Shown one piece after another: positions 53,501 to 62,272 of a DNA stretch of 64,000 nucleotides. The notes beneath the pieces are model-generated. The model was not told the origin of the DNA and made no database searches. It was given only the letters and a program-made list of their open reading frames with translations. How positions within the stretch are numbered: the first letter of the stretch is position 1; each line of letters begins with the position of its first letter. Made by a program: the position numbers and the translations under genes. Source of the stretch: Erysipelothrix anatis (GTDB taxonomy: Bacteria > Bacillota_I > Bacilli_A > Erysipelotrichales > Erysipelotrichaceae); assembly GCF_009828745.1 (NCBI RefSeq), contig NZ_WTSX01000010.1, positions 22,864 to 86,863 of the forward strand. Direction: 5' to 3'.

Positions 53501-55485
53501 ATGATTTAGATGTATTTTATACAACAGATACTGTGACCTCAGATGTCAAGGCATTCTATATGAATGCAAATTGGACCCATTCACCTGCAGACTACGCTGC
53601 TGTGACGGCATTTAAGATCATTCTGAAGCCAGGTGCAGTACTTCGAAGTGGTCAAGAAATACAATTCGATGTCACATTTGACGTTCCAGCGAATACGCAA
53701 CTTGATACTCTCGATAAAGCAGTAAATACCTTCGGTGTCGCAACGACTTCAAATCTTGATTTCTTTGAATCCAATCATTCAACGGTAGATATCGTTAAGT
53801 ACAACGTATCAGGCCATGTATTTGATGATTTTAATGAAGACGGTTTATTTGATAAAGCGATGGACACGCCCTTTGAAACCTACACCGTACGTCTTGTGGA
53901 TGCAAATGGAAATGATGTTTATGACCTGTCTGGAAATCCCTATGAAGTAAAAACGGATAATGATGGATTTTATAGTATGGATGTCTATCGTCATGGTCAG
54001 TACCGTATTAAAGTCATAACACCCGATGGTTATACGCTGACACGTCAGATGTCTGCTGAAAATGGGTCACATATTGAACCAAAAGGTAGAGATACAACCG
54101 GTGATTTTACATTAGACCGTTTGAATCCAAGAGCAATTCGAAATGCTGGATACTTCAAAGGAACGGTAGATGTAACGATTCATAAAATCTTGCATGATGC
54201 AGAAGGTACTCGTCTTGACCAAGACCGAAGCTTTAAGTTTAATGTAAGTTTTGATGAAACGGATGATAATATTGATAATTACAAACGTTATCAGGGTATG
54301 ATTCAAGTCTACACAGAAGACATGACCTTTATTGAAACATTATGGGCTCAAGATGGTATTGTTACCATTCCGGCGAATCGTAAAATAGTCGTGAAGGGGC
54401 TCGCTAAGAATGCTCGAATTAAAGCTTCTGAGATTGTTTCTGAGTTGTATGAGGTAGAAGGTGGAACGATTGAAGCCACCTTGTCATCCACATCCATTAA
54501 CTTTACGGTTATTAATACTGTAAAAGTTAATAAAATGGATTATTCGATGAACAAGGTATGGGTCAACGGACCTGAGATAAAACCGGAGATAGTTATTCAA
54601 CTATTCCAAAATGATCAACCGTATGGTGCGCCTGTAACTCTTAAAAATGGAGAAACAACTTACCAATGGCTAAATTTAGATGCCAATGATAAAGATGGTC
54701 ATTCCTTTAATTATCGCGTTGATGAAATAGCGATTCCTGATTACTATAAGAAACAAGTAGACGGCGCAACGATTACGAACACATACATTCCATCAGTGAC
54801 GGATTTCACCGTACGCAAAGTATGGGTTGATGGACCAAAAGTGAAACCAACGATTTCAGTTCAGCTGTACCAAAATGGACTACCGTATCTTGATGCAATC
54901 AATCTAGAATCAGGACAAGAATCTTATACCTGGACACAACTTCCGGTAACTGATTTGAAAGGGAATCCTTTTACATATACTGTCGATGAAATCAATGTTC
55001 CATTCGGATACAGTAAACATGTTGATGGCGCAACGATCACGAATACTTTCACACCAGGAAAACTTGCGATGCAAATTCAAAAAGTGTGGGTAGGTGGGCC
55101 AACTACGCATCCTACGATTACAGTTCAATTGTATCGTAATGGTGTTGCCTATCAAGAACCGCGATCTTTAGTTAACGGTGAAACGTCCGTGTTATGGCGT
55201 GATCTTGATGCTGTAGATTCGGCGGGGAACGTATATATTTATACCATTGATGAAATTAATGTTCCTGAAGGATATGTTAAGTCTTTAAATGGTAATGTCA
55301 TCACGAACACATACGTGAAAGATGAACCACCAATTGTTAAAGGTGTTGATAAGGATCCTAAATCCAAAGATTCATCACTGCCTAATACAGGTATGTCGAA
55401 TTCAATATTAGTATTTGGTTTTGCCAGTGTATTAATAGGTCTTCTCATGATGCTTCGTTCGTTGCAACGAAAACGACACAATTAA
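50551..55485 (+). CDS. Giant LPXTG adhesin with Cna_B repeats (1644 residues)
   Basis: A signal peptide (about 1-33), a long series of adhesin-like beta domains including DUF11-like repeats (about 370-1090; NTATVTATP, PDGTSYVPGSG), and an SdrD B-like domain (about 1100-1190; VSGHVFDDFNEDGLFD, TDNDGFYSM). Three Cna_B repeats (about 1335-1600) each have KVWV.GP..KP.I.VQLYQNG, VDEI and ITNTY. LPNTG, a hydrophobic tail and RKRHN complete the sorting signal. The Cna_B copies keep Lys, Glu and Asn positions suited to isopeptide bonds. ATG 50533 is an alternative; GAAGG favours 50551. Probably a matrix-binding adhesin, and likely governed by the adjacent sigma factor. Confidence 0.9.
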   Translation: MKLKTFNKTIKKGFIFIALVASLVITSITINAQTHTQNIRNIQNLFEQHNVNVFESVSMSFLTKSGEDSSDYNPEGRLKFALRWKVPSELHDELVQGDFIEVSLPKTLEDFALLDAKQETIENEVLQINVDDVRKGVVTFTAKLKNNDNSEIVNVEFMNTLETLQTFPITIPVEKIQPKDILKETPIVSSIAKEVVGSSQSTEVTEPTKQIETDDETKTNIAVSRFDIYTLPADAKFLSGEEVLFYTGLSLTEDSGTLTDAILEVKVPKEHLVNGTFVASDIASQVSKEVIDAGDHYKVIYKLAALASGTSLDIPMKFVTHNGETPNGFPVAIEATLKQQKDETILAQTTKDVIINTIQPRLDKMINAGSWTTSDNRVINGGAIHPNDETRLTDDLSKLNHVQFTYTLNATNTISAPGSRVYDEFVFEDILPDGAIFIPEDNPGWTYDAVTRTARKTYTNPDGIRLYYQNFSSYVTLNLKFPNGQINETLTNTATVTATPKNRPEYESILKSTDTIDFKLEATKPVPEPTTFSFGKTISPWTFLDYQKDRDRTHEWSLTIGNSATLAHPNLNLNSFEIVDSGLDSRLKYTYVTINAQTTVVGTLDIIAKLQDGTETIIATNVDPKVKHTYPLNAETLSVTVKSVDETYLAPGKGFNVRIGTELRDKTVPVVDETSTTSRLNNDATFKAKYSNGLSLTGKRSDYIQYSRVNPTVSLRKDVVNKKLNYFINDHVAFQLSVDVANLVGDMAFVDLNVLVDIIPDGTSYVPGSGLLVKSSVIESSMTTGSLEPEVVPNFKGSGHTALIWKLEGMTYTGTNTNGSQTGVLSIQYETKITELTNPGTNINNAILSWKNNNLVKPGNRAVSDEYDLNENGATDDLIASAVAQFNYVPPRELMIRKAVKGSLDSNYILPPSTGLSEIGTETSYQFSLYNNSVTDITNLNILDLLPEVGDETVSTDMTLETPSRIARNSTFKLNLSGPIQVPDDLDVFYTTDTVTSDVKAFYMNANWTHSPADYAAVTAFKIILKPGAVLRSGQEIQFDVTFDVPANTQLDTLDKAVNTFGVATTSNLDFFESNHSTVDIVKYNVSGHVFDDFNEDGLFDKAMDTPFETYTVRLVDANGNDVYDLSGNPYEVKTDNDGFYSMDVYRHGQYRIKVITPDGYTLTRQMSAENGSHIEPKGRDTTGDFTLDRLNPRAIRNAGYFKGTVDVTIHKILHDAEGTRLDQDRSFKFNVSFDETDDNIDNYKRYQGMIQVYTEDMTFIETLWAQDGIVTIPANRKIVVKGLAKNARIKASEIVSELYEVEGGTIEATLSSTSINFTVINTVKVNKMDYSMNKVWVNGPEIKPEIVIQLFQNDQPYGAPVTLKNGETTYQWLNLDANDKDGHSFNYRVDEIAIPDYYKKQVDGATITNTYIPSVTDFTVRKVWVDGPKVKPTISVQLYQNGLPYLDAINLESGQESYTWTQLPVTDLKGNPFTYTVDEINVPFGYSKHVDGATITNTFTPGKLAMQIQKVWVGGPTTHPTITVQLYRNGVAYQEPRSLVNGETSVLWRDLDAVDSAGNVYIYTIDEINVPEGYVKSLNGNVITNTYVKDEPPIVKGVDKDPKSKDSSLPNTGMSNSILVFGFASVLIGLLMMLRSLQRKRHN

Positions 55486-55492
55486 GTAAAAG

Positions 55493-55525
55493 AAAGCTAC
55501 CCAGTAATTTACTCGGTAGCTTTTG
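55493..55525 (+). terminator. Intrinsic terminator
   Basis: AAAGCTACC / GGTAGCTTTTG with a 12-base loop right after the adhesin gene. Confidence 0.8.
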
Positions 55526-55862
55526 TATTGTTAACGAATACAGGTAGGTCCAAGGTCTTGAGATAAAGAAAAATGGAACATTATTTTCCACAGAGAGGAA
55601 GATGTTTGTGAAAGATTTCTTCTCTCAAAGGATAAACGGAACTTGTGGTAACGCCATGGCGACATTGACGCTTCCACTAATCGAATGGGTGGTTTTTTTA
55701 CTGAAATGACGCGTATATTAGATCGGAAATGGTTCGGACCAAAAGTGCAAAGGAAATACGCGATGCGCACCCTTATAAAGAAAAACTATCAAGCACTCTG
55801 TGCGTCGATTAGCCATAGATGCTATGATAGATGTAAGGATTTAAAAAATGAAGGAGACAAAA
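55526..55862. other. Gene-free stretch with a coding-like fragment
   Basis: A rightward frame at about 55685-55840 reads MGGFFTEMTRILDRKWFGPK and onward, which looks like the end of a former gene, but start and family are missing. The last bases are the leader of the dehydrogenase gene (AAGGAGA). Confidence 0.3.
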
Positions 55863-56771
55863 ATGAAAATTGCCATAACAGAAATGCTACAATTGGATAC
55901 CCAAAGCACCAAGACAATTGAAAATTTAGGATTTGAAATTATCCGGTATCCTTTAGAAACAATCTATGAAGGGAATGCGGATGTCATTGTGGGCATGCAT
56001 TTACCCAAAGAAACAATCCCAAGCGATCTGAAATTTGCACAGTTACTCTCGGCTGGTTATGATCACATTAATATTGAATTGTATAAAGAAGCAGGGATAC
56101 CTATTGCGAATGGTCGCGGCATGTACAGCATTCCAATAGCCGAGTATTGCTTAGCTTACATACTTAACCATTATAAAAGTATTCCTGGGTACTTGAAACA
56201 GCAAGCTGATCATAAATGGGAGCGGTTGAACCAAAATAAAGCGCTCGACACTGCTAAAGTTTTGATTCTTGGGACTGGAAGTATCGCTCAAGAAACGGCA
56301 AAACGATTGAATGCTTTTAATGCTCAGGTTGATGGTATTAATTCTAATGGACGTCCCATTGAACATTTTTCTCAATGTTTTGCATTAGATGTTTTGGATA
56401 GACATTTACCCAATTATGATATTGTGATTTGTACATTACCAAGTAACGATGCTACGTATCATATTATGGATACAAATCAGTTTGCATTAATGAAAACGGA
56501 TGCAATTTTTATAAATATTGGTCGTGGTGCTTGTGTGAACTTGGAAGGACTCATGACTGTGCTGGATACGAATTTAGCAGGTGTTGTCTTGGATGTTTTT
56601 GAAACAGAACCACTCGATACCAATCATCCACTTTGGGATCATCCTAAAGCAACGATAACCCCTCATGCCTCATTTGAAACGAGCAAAATCAATGACTACC
56701 GGTTGGGTATCGTGATGCATAACTTAAAACGCTTTGTGGAGCAAATGCCACTGATGAACCGTATTGTTTAA
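55863..56771 (+). CDS. D-isomer-specific 2-hydroxyacid dehydrogenase
   Basis: 302 residues with the family layout. The NAD-binding loop is LILGTGSIAQETAKRL (about 138-153). The catalytic Arg region is NIGRGACVNLEGL, with Glu in VFETEPLD and His in TPHASFET (about 270). Length and motifs fit enzymes of the phosphoglycerate/lactate/glyoxylate reductase group; the exact substrate is open. ATG 55863 follows AAGGAGA. A terminator follows at once, shared with the Crp-type gene. Confidence 0.9.
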   Translation: MKIAITEMLQLDTQSTKTIENLGFEIIRYPLETIYEGNADVIVGMHLPKETIPSDLKFAQLLSAGYDHINIELYKEAGIPIANGRGMYSIPIAEYCLAYILNHYKSIPGYLKQQADHKWERLNQNKALDTAKVLILGTGSIAQETAKRLNAFNAQVDGINSNGRPIEHFSQCFALDVLDRHLPNYDIVICTLPSNDATYHIMDTNQFALMKTDAIFINIGRGACVNLEGLMTVLDTNLAGVVLDVFETEPLDTNHPLWDHPKATITPHASFETSKINDYRLGIVMHNLKRFVEQMPLMNRIV

Positions 56772-56796
56772 AGAGATGAATCTCATCTCTTTTTTA
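56770..56796. terminator. Bidirectional intrinsic terminator
   Basis: AAAGAGATGA-ATC-TCATCTCTTT stem with T run. Confidence 0.8.
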
Positions 56797-57438
56797 ATAT
56801 TGTATGTCCAAAGCAAATTCTTCCAGTCGTCTTCGATCCGTGATTTTGTAGGAAGTATCAATTTTTGAAAGTAACTTAAGTTCTCTCAGTTGCTTAAAGG
56901 TATGCATCAAGTGCCGGTAGCTTGTGCTTAGATACTCTGCGATTTCCGTTGCACTTTCATGATAGATGCCATCGTTCTCAGCGAAAAGAATAAATGCAGC
57001 TAGTCGATTAATCATGGGGTAATTGAGTGCGTGTGTGAGACGAAAGGTTCGATCTGTTAATTTCTGTGCAAGGTAAACGTTGAGGGCACGCGTAAATGCG
57101 AGGTTCAAGAGCAATTGTTCGTGTTTATCACGTGGGACTACAATACAGGTACAGTTAGACTGTGCGATAACTTCTTTCGATTGTTCTTCAACACCAAGTA
57201 AGCTAAGTACACCTAAGATATCACCCGCTTGCGCAAAATGAATGATGAATCGCGTTCCATTCTCGTGGTATAGATATATTTTGACGGTTCCTTCGATGAG
57301 AAAATAGAGATGCGTCTCAGCTTGTCCAAAGGGAATAATCTGGTCGTTGCGTACGTAAGATTGCGTGAAGCGATCCGTTATATTAATGGAATCTTCCATA
57401 ATATGCAATAAATCGTTATGAATTGATGTCGCTTTCAT
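56794..57438 (-). CDS. Crp/Fnr-family regulator (YeiL-like)
   Basis: 214 residues. The cyclic-nucleotide-binding-like beta barrel (about 25-120; HLYFLIEGTVKIYL, AQAGDILGVLSLLG) is followed by a dimer helix and a winged HTH (about 165-205; SATEIAEYLSTSYRHLMHTF). Two cysteines (SNCTCIVV) at about 100 might sense redox state, but no Fnr-type N-terminal Cys cluster is seen. It is divergent from the membrane-protein pseudogene at 57512, with a palindrome between. It probably regulates that gene. Confidence 0.9.
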   Translation of the reverse strand: MKATSIHNDLLHIMEDSINITDRFTQSYVRNDQIIPFGQAETHLYFLIEGTVKIYLYHENGTRFIIHFAQAGDILGVLSLLGVEEQSKEVIAQSNCTCIVVPRDKHEQLLLNLAFTRALNVYLAQKLTDRTFRLTHALNYPMINRLAAFILFAENDGIYHESATEIAEYLSTSYRHLMHTFKQLRELKLLSKIDTSYKITDRRRLEEFALDIQY

Positions 57439-57454
57439 AGTAACCTCCTAATAT

Positions 57455-57464
57455 GAGATATCTC
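57455..57464. promoter_or_regulatory. Palindrome in the divergent promoter region
   Basis: GAGATATCTC, a perfect 10-bp palindrome 17 bases before the Crp-like gene and 48 bases before the divergent gene. Confidence 0.4.
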
Positions 57465-57511
57465 CTATAATTATCCTGTGTTGCATGATAAATTTCTAGT
57501 GGGAGGTTATT

Positions 57512-58135
57512 ATGAATCAAACAATGAAATTATTTCTTTCTTTTGGCTTTTATATGCTGGCGGGATTTGGAATTAGTATCACAATCTTTGCAGGTATTGG
57601 TGTTAGTAGTTTTAATGCGTTAAATCTAAGCCTTGCGACTGTGTTGGAAGTCGACATTGGCACCGTGACGATGGTACTGAATATTTTCTTTTTAGGCATG
57701 TATGCAATGTAGACGCATTTTAAGTTACAAAAGAAGTATTTGATGCAGTTTATTGCTGCGATTGCATTTGGAAGTGTCATAAATATTTTTACCTACTACA
57801 TTTTCAACAATCTTGTATTGATACACTATTTGACTAAAGTTGCAGTCTTTTGCGTAGGTGTGACGATATCGGGCATAAGTACAGGTATGATATTATACTT
57901 GGATATTCTAACTTTTCCGATTGAATCGGTTTGTAACGAGCTTTCATCACGATTAGAAGTACCGTTTCATAAACTACGTTATAGTTTTGATATCCTTTGT
58001 GTAATTGTGTCTATAGTGATGACAAAGTACTTCCGGAATCCTGTGAATGTTCGAGAAGGGACGTTAATTAGTTTGTTTCTTCTGACATTCTGGATGGACG
58101 CTACAGTTTCATGGATGCGTAAAAAAAATACCTAA
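57512..58135 (+). pseudogene. YczE/YitT-like membrane protein gene with in-frame TAG
   Basis: ATG 57512 follows GGGAGG. The frame stops at TAG 57710-57712 after 66 residues and continues in the same frame to TAA at 58135 (207 codons in total). The complete reading gives a membrane protein with about five helices (GFGISITIFAGIGVSSFNAL, AAIAFGSVINIFTYYIF) of the COG2364 (YczE) family. Homologues have about 200 residues. The stop falls between two membrane helices. An alternative is that both parts are expressed separately: the second part begins after ATG 57740 but has no ribosome binding site. Confidence 0.7.
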
Positions 58136-58189
58136 GTATGCAAATTGGGATTATTATTCTTTACATAATCTAACTTTTGAGATAATATA

Positions 58190-58203
58190 GTCTCACATGA
58201 GAC
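58190..58203. promoter_or_regulatory. TetR operator
   Basis: GTCTCA-CA-TGAGAC, 6-bp arms, 13 bases before the TetR start and just after a GATAATAT -10-like stretch. Confidence 0.6.
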
Positions 58204-58216
58204 AAAGAGGTGTCAA

Positions 58217-58762
58217 ATGACAAATCAAGAAAAAATATTCAAGGCAGCGATGCCGTACCTAGTTATGAATCCAACAGCGAGTATCGAGGCGATCGCTGCG
58301 TCAGCATCAATAAGTAAAGCCACATTTCATCGAACATTTGAGAGTCGAGATGTTTTCTTTAACCAGATGGCAGATTATGCTATCGAAATCCTGAAAAATG
58401 CACTTGATCAGAATACTTTATCAACATTAGAATCAAGAGTCTTGCGCGCAGTAGAAATTCTTGTGGTACATGGTGATAAGGTGAGCTTTCTATACAACTT
58501 CTCACACGAACACAATTTTGATACACTCAATCAAAAACTGCGACAAGAACTCGCAGTATACTATAAAGATATTGAAAAGGCGTATGACCAAGGGGTCTTA
58601 AATCGAGAGGTTCCTTTGGTAATGCTTGAAGACGCAATTCATGCACTTGTTTCCAATGCTTGGGTTCAAGTTTATGTGCAAAATGTTACCTATAAACAGG
58701 CATCCAGTGCTATCAAATCAATAATGTATGGAGGAATTGTTCATGAAACACGTCACAATTAA
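58217..58762 (+). CDS. TetR-family repressor
   Basis: 181 residues with an N-terminal TetR HTH (about 8-50; IEAIAASASISKATFHRTFE). The C-terminal domain is helical and not diagnostic. AAAGAGGTGT precedes the ATG, and the palindrome just upstream fits autorepression. Its end overlaps the acetyltransferase gene by 20 bases, so the two are co-expressed and coupled. Confidence 0.9.
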   Translation: MTNQEKIFKAAMPYLVMNPTASIEAIAASASISKATFHRTFESRDVFFNQMADYAIEILKNALDQNTLSTLESRVLRAVEILVVHGDKVSFLYNFSHEHNFDTLNQKLRQELAVYYKDIEKAYDQGVLNREVPLVMLEDAIHALVSNAWVQVYVQNVTYKQASSAIKSIMYGGIVHETRHN

Positions 58763-59618
58763 CAATACTGATTATTTGTTTAGAATCGGTGTTCGTGATG
58801 ATATCGATATCCGAAAAAGCTACAATCTACTTGTTAATATGGTGTTTGAATTCGACTTTGAGTTTTGGTATGAGGCAGGATATTGGACAGATGCGAATGT
58901 GCCTTATGTTCTGATTCATAATAATCAAGTGGTTGCGAATGTATCGGTAAATCATATTACGTTTGAACGAGATGGATCACTTTTTGAAACGGTGCAACTG
59001 GGTACAGTCTGTACGCACCCCGAATATCGGAATCAAGGCCTCATTCGGTTCCTCATGAATCAGATATTCGAAGCATACAATCCCGACACGACATCTTATT
59101 ACTTGTATGCCAACGAGAATGTGATGGAGTTCTACCAACAGTTCGGTTTCAACTATGTTCCGGAAAACCAATACCGTATTAAGACAAAACCTTGCGTTTC
59201 CACCTTTTCACAAATTAATAAAGAGACACTGCTTCAGTCGTCACAGTATCTCAAATTATTATGTGAAGGAAATCCCTATACTGCTATTGCAATGAAGGAC
59301 AATCTAGGACTTCTCATGTTTTATCTTCTCGGTCCATTTCAAGACTATCTTTATTATAGTTCGACTTATCATATGCTGGTAGTTTATGACGCTACGACGG
59401 GAATGCTGTTTGATGTGTTTGGCACGACGAAGGTCTCGTTAGATACAGTTGCATCGGAATTAAGCAATGCGCAATCCGTTGTATTAGGGTTTATGCCTAA
59501 TACTATCGTGAATGTATCTCAAAAACATATCGATTATGATGAAACCGCGTTGTTTGTACGAAACCAAAATCCAATTTTCGCTGGTGATTCGTGTGTGCCA
59601 TACTTATCGCATGCATAG
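58743..59618 (+). CDS. GNAT-family acetyltransferase (Eis-like long form)
   Basis: 291 residues. The GNAT fold in the N-terminal half has VQLGTVCTHPEYRNQGLIRF (acetyl-CoA loop, about 82-101) and YANENVMEFYQQFGFNYVP. A C-terminal half of about 150 residues follows, as in two-domain acetyltransferases. ATG 58743 is chosen because GGAGGA lies 7 bases before it. The target is unknown. A TetR repressor gene overlapping it suggests induction by a small molecule, possibly a drug (inference). Confidence 0.85.
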   Translation: MKHVTINNTDYLFRIGVRDDIDIRKSYNLLVNMVFEFDFEFWYEAGYWTDANVPYVLIHNNQVVANVSVNHITFERDGSLFETVQLGTVCTHPEYRNQGLIRFLMNQIFEAYNPDTTSYYLYANENVMEFYQQFGFNYVPENQYRIKTKPCVSTFSQINKETLLQSSQYLKLLCEGNPYTAIAMKDNLGLLMFYLLGPFQDYLYYSSTYHMLVVYDATTGMLFDVFGTTKVSLDTVASELSNAQSVVLGFMPNTIVNVSQKHIDYDETALFVRNQNPIFAGDSCVPYLSHA

Positions 59619-59679
59619 ATAAAATTGATGTATACTTTTAATAAATACGTCTCAACCGATGAGCGCAAAGGAGATTAAC

Positions 59680-60078
59680 ATGAATCCGTTCACAACACCT
59701 GAAATTGAAAATGTCTATGCACACTATGATCACCAATCGTATGCCATGTTGCAAGAAATTCGGACACGTATTTATGAATTAGCGACGATGAACGATCAAG
59801 TAGGCACGATTGAAGAATCATTAAAGTGGGGACAACCTTCGTATGCAACTGTTAGACCTAAATCAGGGACACCGATTCGTCTCGATGTCTTTGATGAACA
59901 GCATGTTGCCATATTTGTAAGTTGTCAATCAAATTTAATTGAGCAATTACGTCAAATTTATGGTTATGACCTTGAGTTTTCTAAAAATCGTGCGATTGTT
60001 CTTGCGAAAAATAAGCCACTTAATTTTACTGTGTTAGACGACTGTCTAATACGTGCGTTGACTTATCACAATACCTAA
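59680..60078 (+). CDS. DUF1801 family protein
   Basis: 132 residues: EIRTRIYELATMN, EESLKWGQPSYA and ISLK-type FVSCQSNLIEQLR are landmarks of DUF1801 (YdhG-like iron-chaperone-like fold). AAAGGAGATTAAC places the start at 59680. The function in bacteria is uncertain. Confidence 0.85.
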   Translation: MNPFTTPEIENVYAHYDHQSYAMLQEIRTRIYELATMNDQVGTIEESLKWGQPSYATVRPKSGTPIRLDVFDEQHVAIFVSCQSNLIEQLRQIYGYDLEFSKNRAIVLAKNKPLNFTVLDDCLIRALTYHNT

Positions 60079-60102
60079 AGAGAGCGAAAGTTCTCTTTTT
60101 TA
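60077..60102. terminator. Bidirectional terminator
   Basis: AAAGAGAGC-GAAA-GTTCTCTTT with T run, between convergent genes. Confidence 0.75.
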
Positions 60103-60627
60103 TAGGAACAGTCCATAAAGAACCCCGATACCTGCTGTGCATGCCATACAAAATAAGATAGATTTTTTCCGATATAAACGTAAATATGCGTTTGATACAA
60201 GGGTGATTGTAATTAATAGTGGTTGCCCATCACTGGTGTATGCATTATTGACAAGAGAAAGGGCGACTGATAAAATCATCGCAATCGCAGCAATCTTCGT
60301 GAAATGGAGAAATGTGTTGAATAATGGCATTGAAAGTAGTTTGTCCTCATAAGTAAATAAAAGATAAGAAAATACAAATGAAGACATGCAAACAGCGATT
60401 GTCGCTATAATTGCGCCGATAATACCGAATGTGATAAAACCAACATATGTTGCCGAGTTGACGGCAATGGGACCCGGAGCTAATAGATCCAATGCGTTTA
60501 AATCTGCAAATTGCGTGGCATTAATTCCAAGGTGGAGTGAATTTTCATAAATGAGTGAAAGCATTGCATAACCGCCACCAAAACCTAGAAAACCTATTTT
60601 TAAGAACGTTAGAAAAAGTTGCATCAT
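60100..60627 (-). CDS. Chromate transporter family protein, subunit 2
   Basis: 175 residues with about five membrane helices and the ChrA half-domain hallmark FLKIGFLGFGGGYAML plus DLLAPGPIAVNSATYVGF. In two-gene systems each half (about 180 residues) is one domain of the classic ChrA. GGAGGAAC before ATG 60627 fixes the start; this ATG overlaps the stop of the first subunit gene as ATGA. The transported ion may be chromate, sulfate or another anion. Confidence 0.88.
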   Translation of the reverse strand: MMQLFLTFLKIGFLGFGGGYAMLSLIYENSLHLGINATQFADLNALDLLAPGPIAVNSATYVGFITFGIIGAIIATIAVCMSSFVFSYLLFTYEDKLLSMPLFNTFLHFTKIAAIAMILSVALSLVNNAYTSDGQPLLITITLVSNAYLRLYRKKSILFCMACTAGIGVLYGLFL

Positions 60628-61166
60628 TTGAAGTTCCTCCATGCTAGAACGCAAAGGCTTAGCAAGAAACATCCAAGAATAATCCAAGGAATTGATACAT
60701 TCAGAAAAGTCACTACAGTGAATACGAATATAATTATAAAATAAGATTGAAAGCTGCGTGTTATAATGTGCGGAATCATTGCCACTCCAGCTTCAAGAAT
60801 GTAAATGCCAGCAGTGGCACGGATAGCGATAAATAGATATTGAATGACACCGGTTTGTGGAATCATTTGGTAAAGCATCGTCAAAAAAATCATGATAACA
60901 AGCACAGGAAGAATCGCGCCAAGTGCTGCAATGTAGCGTCCACTTCGACCATTAATTTTTTCGCCCAGTAGACAAGCTGTTGTGACGGCAGTTACGCCTG
61001 GAATCGATTGTGATATTGCTATATAGTGATAAAAGTCATCACTGGATATATAGTGATGTTGTTTTACAAGTTTATCATCCAATAGGGGAACCATGGCAAG
61101 TCCGCCCGAAAATGTTAATGTGCTTGCCATCGTAAATAGCTTAAATAATTCAAAATTTTTATTCAT
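60624..61166 (-). CDS. Chromate transporter family protein, subunit 1
   Basis: 180 residues with about five helices. FTMASTLTFSGGLAMVPLL and AISQSIPGVTAVTTACLLG are the first-half landmarks of ChrA-type proteins (with FGGGxAxxxxL and the IPGP-like turn). It is translationally coupled to the second subunit gene. A LysR gene is divergent 85 bases away and probably controls this pair. GGTGAAAG precedes the ATG. Confidence 0.88.
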   Translation of the reverse strand: MNKNFELFKLFTMASTLTFSGGLAMVPLLDDKLVKQHHYISSDDFYHYIAISQSIPGVTAVTTACLLGEKINGRSGRYIAALGAILPVLVIMIFLTMLYQMIPQTGVIQYLFIAIRATAGIYILEAGVAMIPHIITRSFQSYFIIIFVFTVVTFLNVSIPWIILGCFLLSLCVLAWRNFK

Positions 61167-61250
61167 TCTTTCACCTCGTATCTAAGTGTATCAAGCATAG
61201 TGTATAATGAATAGTAATGATATATTATAGTATACATAAGGGGTGCTTAT

Positions 61251-62102
61251 ATGAATATTGATCGAATTAATATGTTTTTGGCTGTGTGTATTCACGGAAG
61301 TATTTCACGTGCTGCAGAAGCGTTATACATTAGCCAACCGGCAGTAAGTCAAGGTATTAAGGAATTAGAGTTAGAACTGAATGTCGAACTTTTTCATCGT
61401 TCTGGACGATCGATAAAACCTACACAAGAAGCGTTACAATTTTATCCGTATGCACAAGCATTAATTCAAGCAAATGAGCGTGCTGCGTCGGTCTTTAAGA
61501 GAGATGCATCATTACCTGTACTCCGTGTTGGATGTACGGTCACAATTGCTACTTATATGCTTCCAGAAATCATTGCGCACTTTGCAACCTTACATCATGT
61601 CCAACTTCAAATTACGGTCAATAATGTCGCAACTATTAAGGAACGTGTCATTAATAATAACTTAGACGTTGCGCTAATAGAAGGGGTTCCGGATAATAAT
61701 ACGTTAGCATATTTTCGTGTTGGCACAGTTGATTTGGTGTATGTCGCAAGCCCAAGCTATCTAATGAATCGTAGAGGTTGTTATCACTTATTGACGCGCG
61801 AGATTGGAAGTTCCTATCGGAAGTATATGGATCGTATTATTTATGATGATGAGATAGAATCAGTCATTTCTTGGACCGCTAATAATAATGAGACATTACT
61901 TCATGCGGCAATAGGCGGTCATGGTGTCGCAGTACTTCCAAGAATTGCTGTTGCAGATTACATTCAAAAGGGAATATTAGACATTGTGGTGTTTCATTAT
62001 GCAACATTCACAGAGGAAATCGGTACGATTAATAATGCTTTTCGAACCCACGAAACGATTATCAAGTCTTTTGTAGATACGGTAACGCATTTTCTAAAAT
62101 AA
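61251..62102 (+). CDS. LysR-family regulator
   Basis: 283 residues. The N-terminal winged HTH is typical (GSISRAAEALYISQPAVSQG, IKELELELNVELFHRSGRSI). The C-terminal periplasmic-binding-like domain has LRVGCTVTIATYMLPEIIAHF and a TVDLVYVASPS loop. It is transcribed divergently from the chromate transporter genes, the usual arrangement for LysR control. AGGGGTG precedes the ATG. Confidence 0.93.
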   Translation: MNIDRINMFLAVCIHGSISRAAEALYISQPAVSQGIKELELELNVELFHRSGRSIKPTQEALQFYPYAQALIQANERAASVFKRDASLPVLRVGCTVTIATYMLPEIIAHFATLHHVQLQITVNNVATIKERVINNNLDVALIEGVPDNNTLAYFRVGTVDLVYVASPSYLMNRRGCYHLLTREIGSSYRKYMDRIIYDDEIESVISWTANNNETLLHAAIGGHGVAVLPRIAVADYIQKGILDIVVFHYATFTEEIGTINNAFRTHETIIKSFVDTVTHFLK

Positions 62103-62236
62103 CAGATGCGGTAAGATAAAATGTTGTTGCAAAGTAATTGCAACAAACAGTATTTTTTATACATTCTAATCATATGCAAATACAGAAAATAGGAGCTGTC
62201 TTAGCAATGGTTGTCGGGATTGTTCTTCTTAAACTT

Positions 62237-62272
62237 TAAAAGGAGGCACTTGTCATAAGTGCCTTCTTTTTT
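62237..62272. terminator. Bidirectional terminator
   Basis: AAAGGAGGCACTT-GTCAT-AAGTGCCTTCTTTTTT. Confidence 0.85.

Noticed and set aside
62174..62239. 21-residue hydrophobic open frame starting ATG 62174
   Set aside because: There is no ribosome binding site upstream and its stop overlaps the terminator stem.
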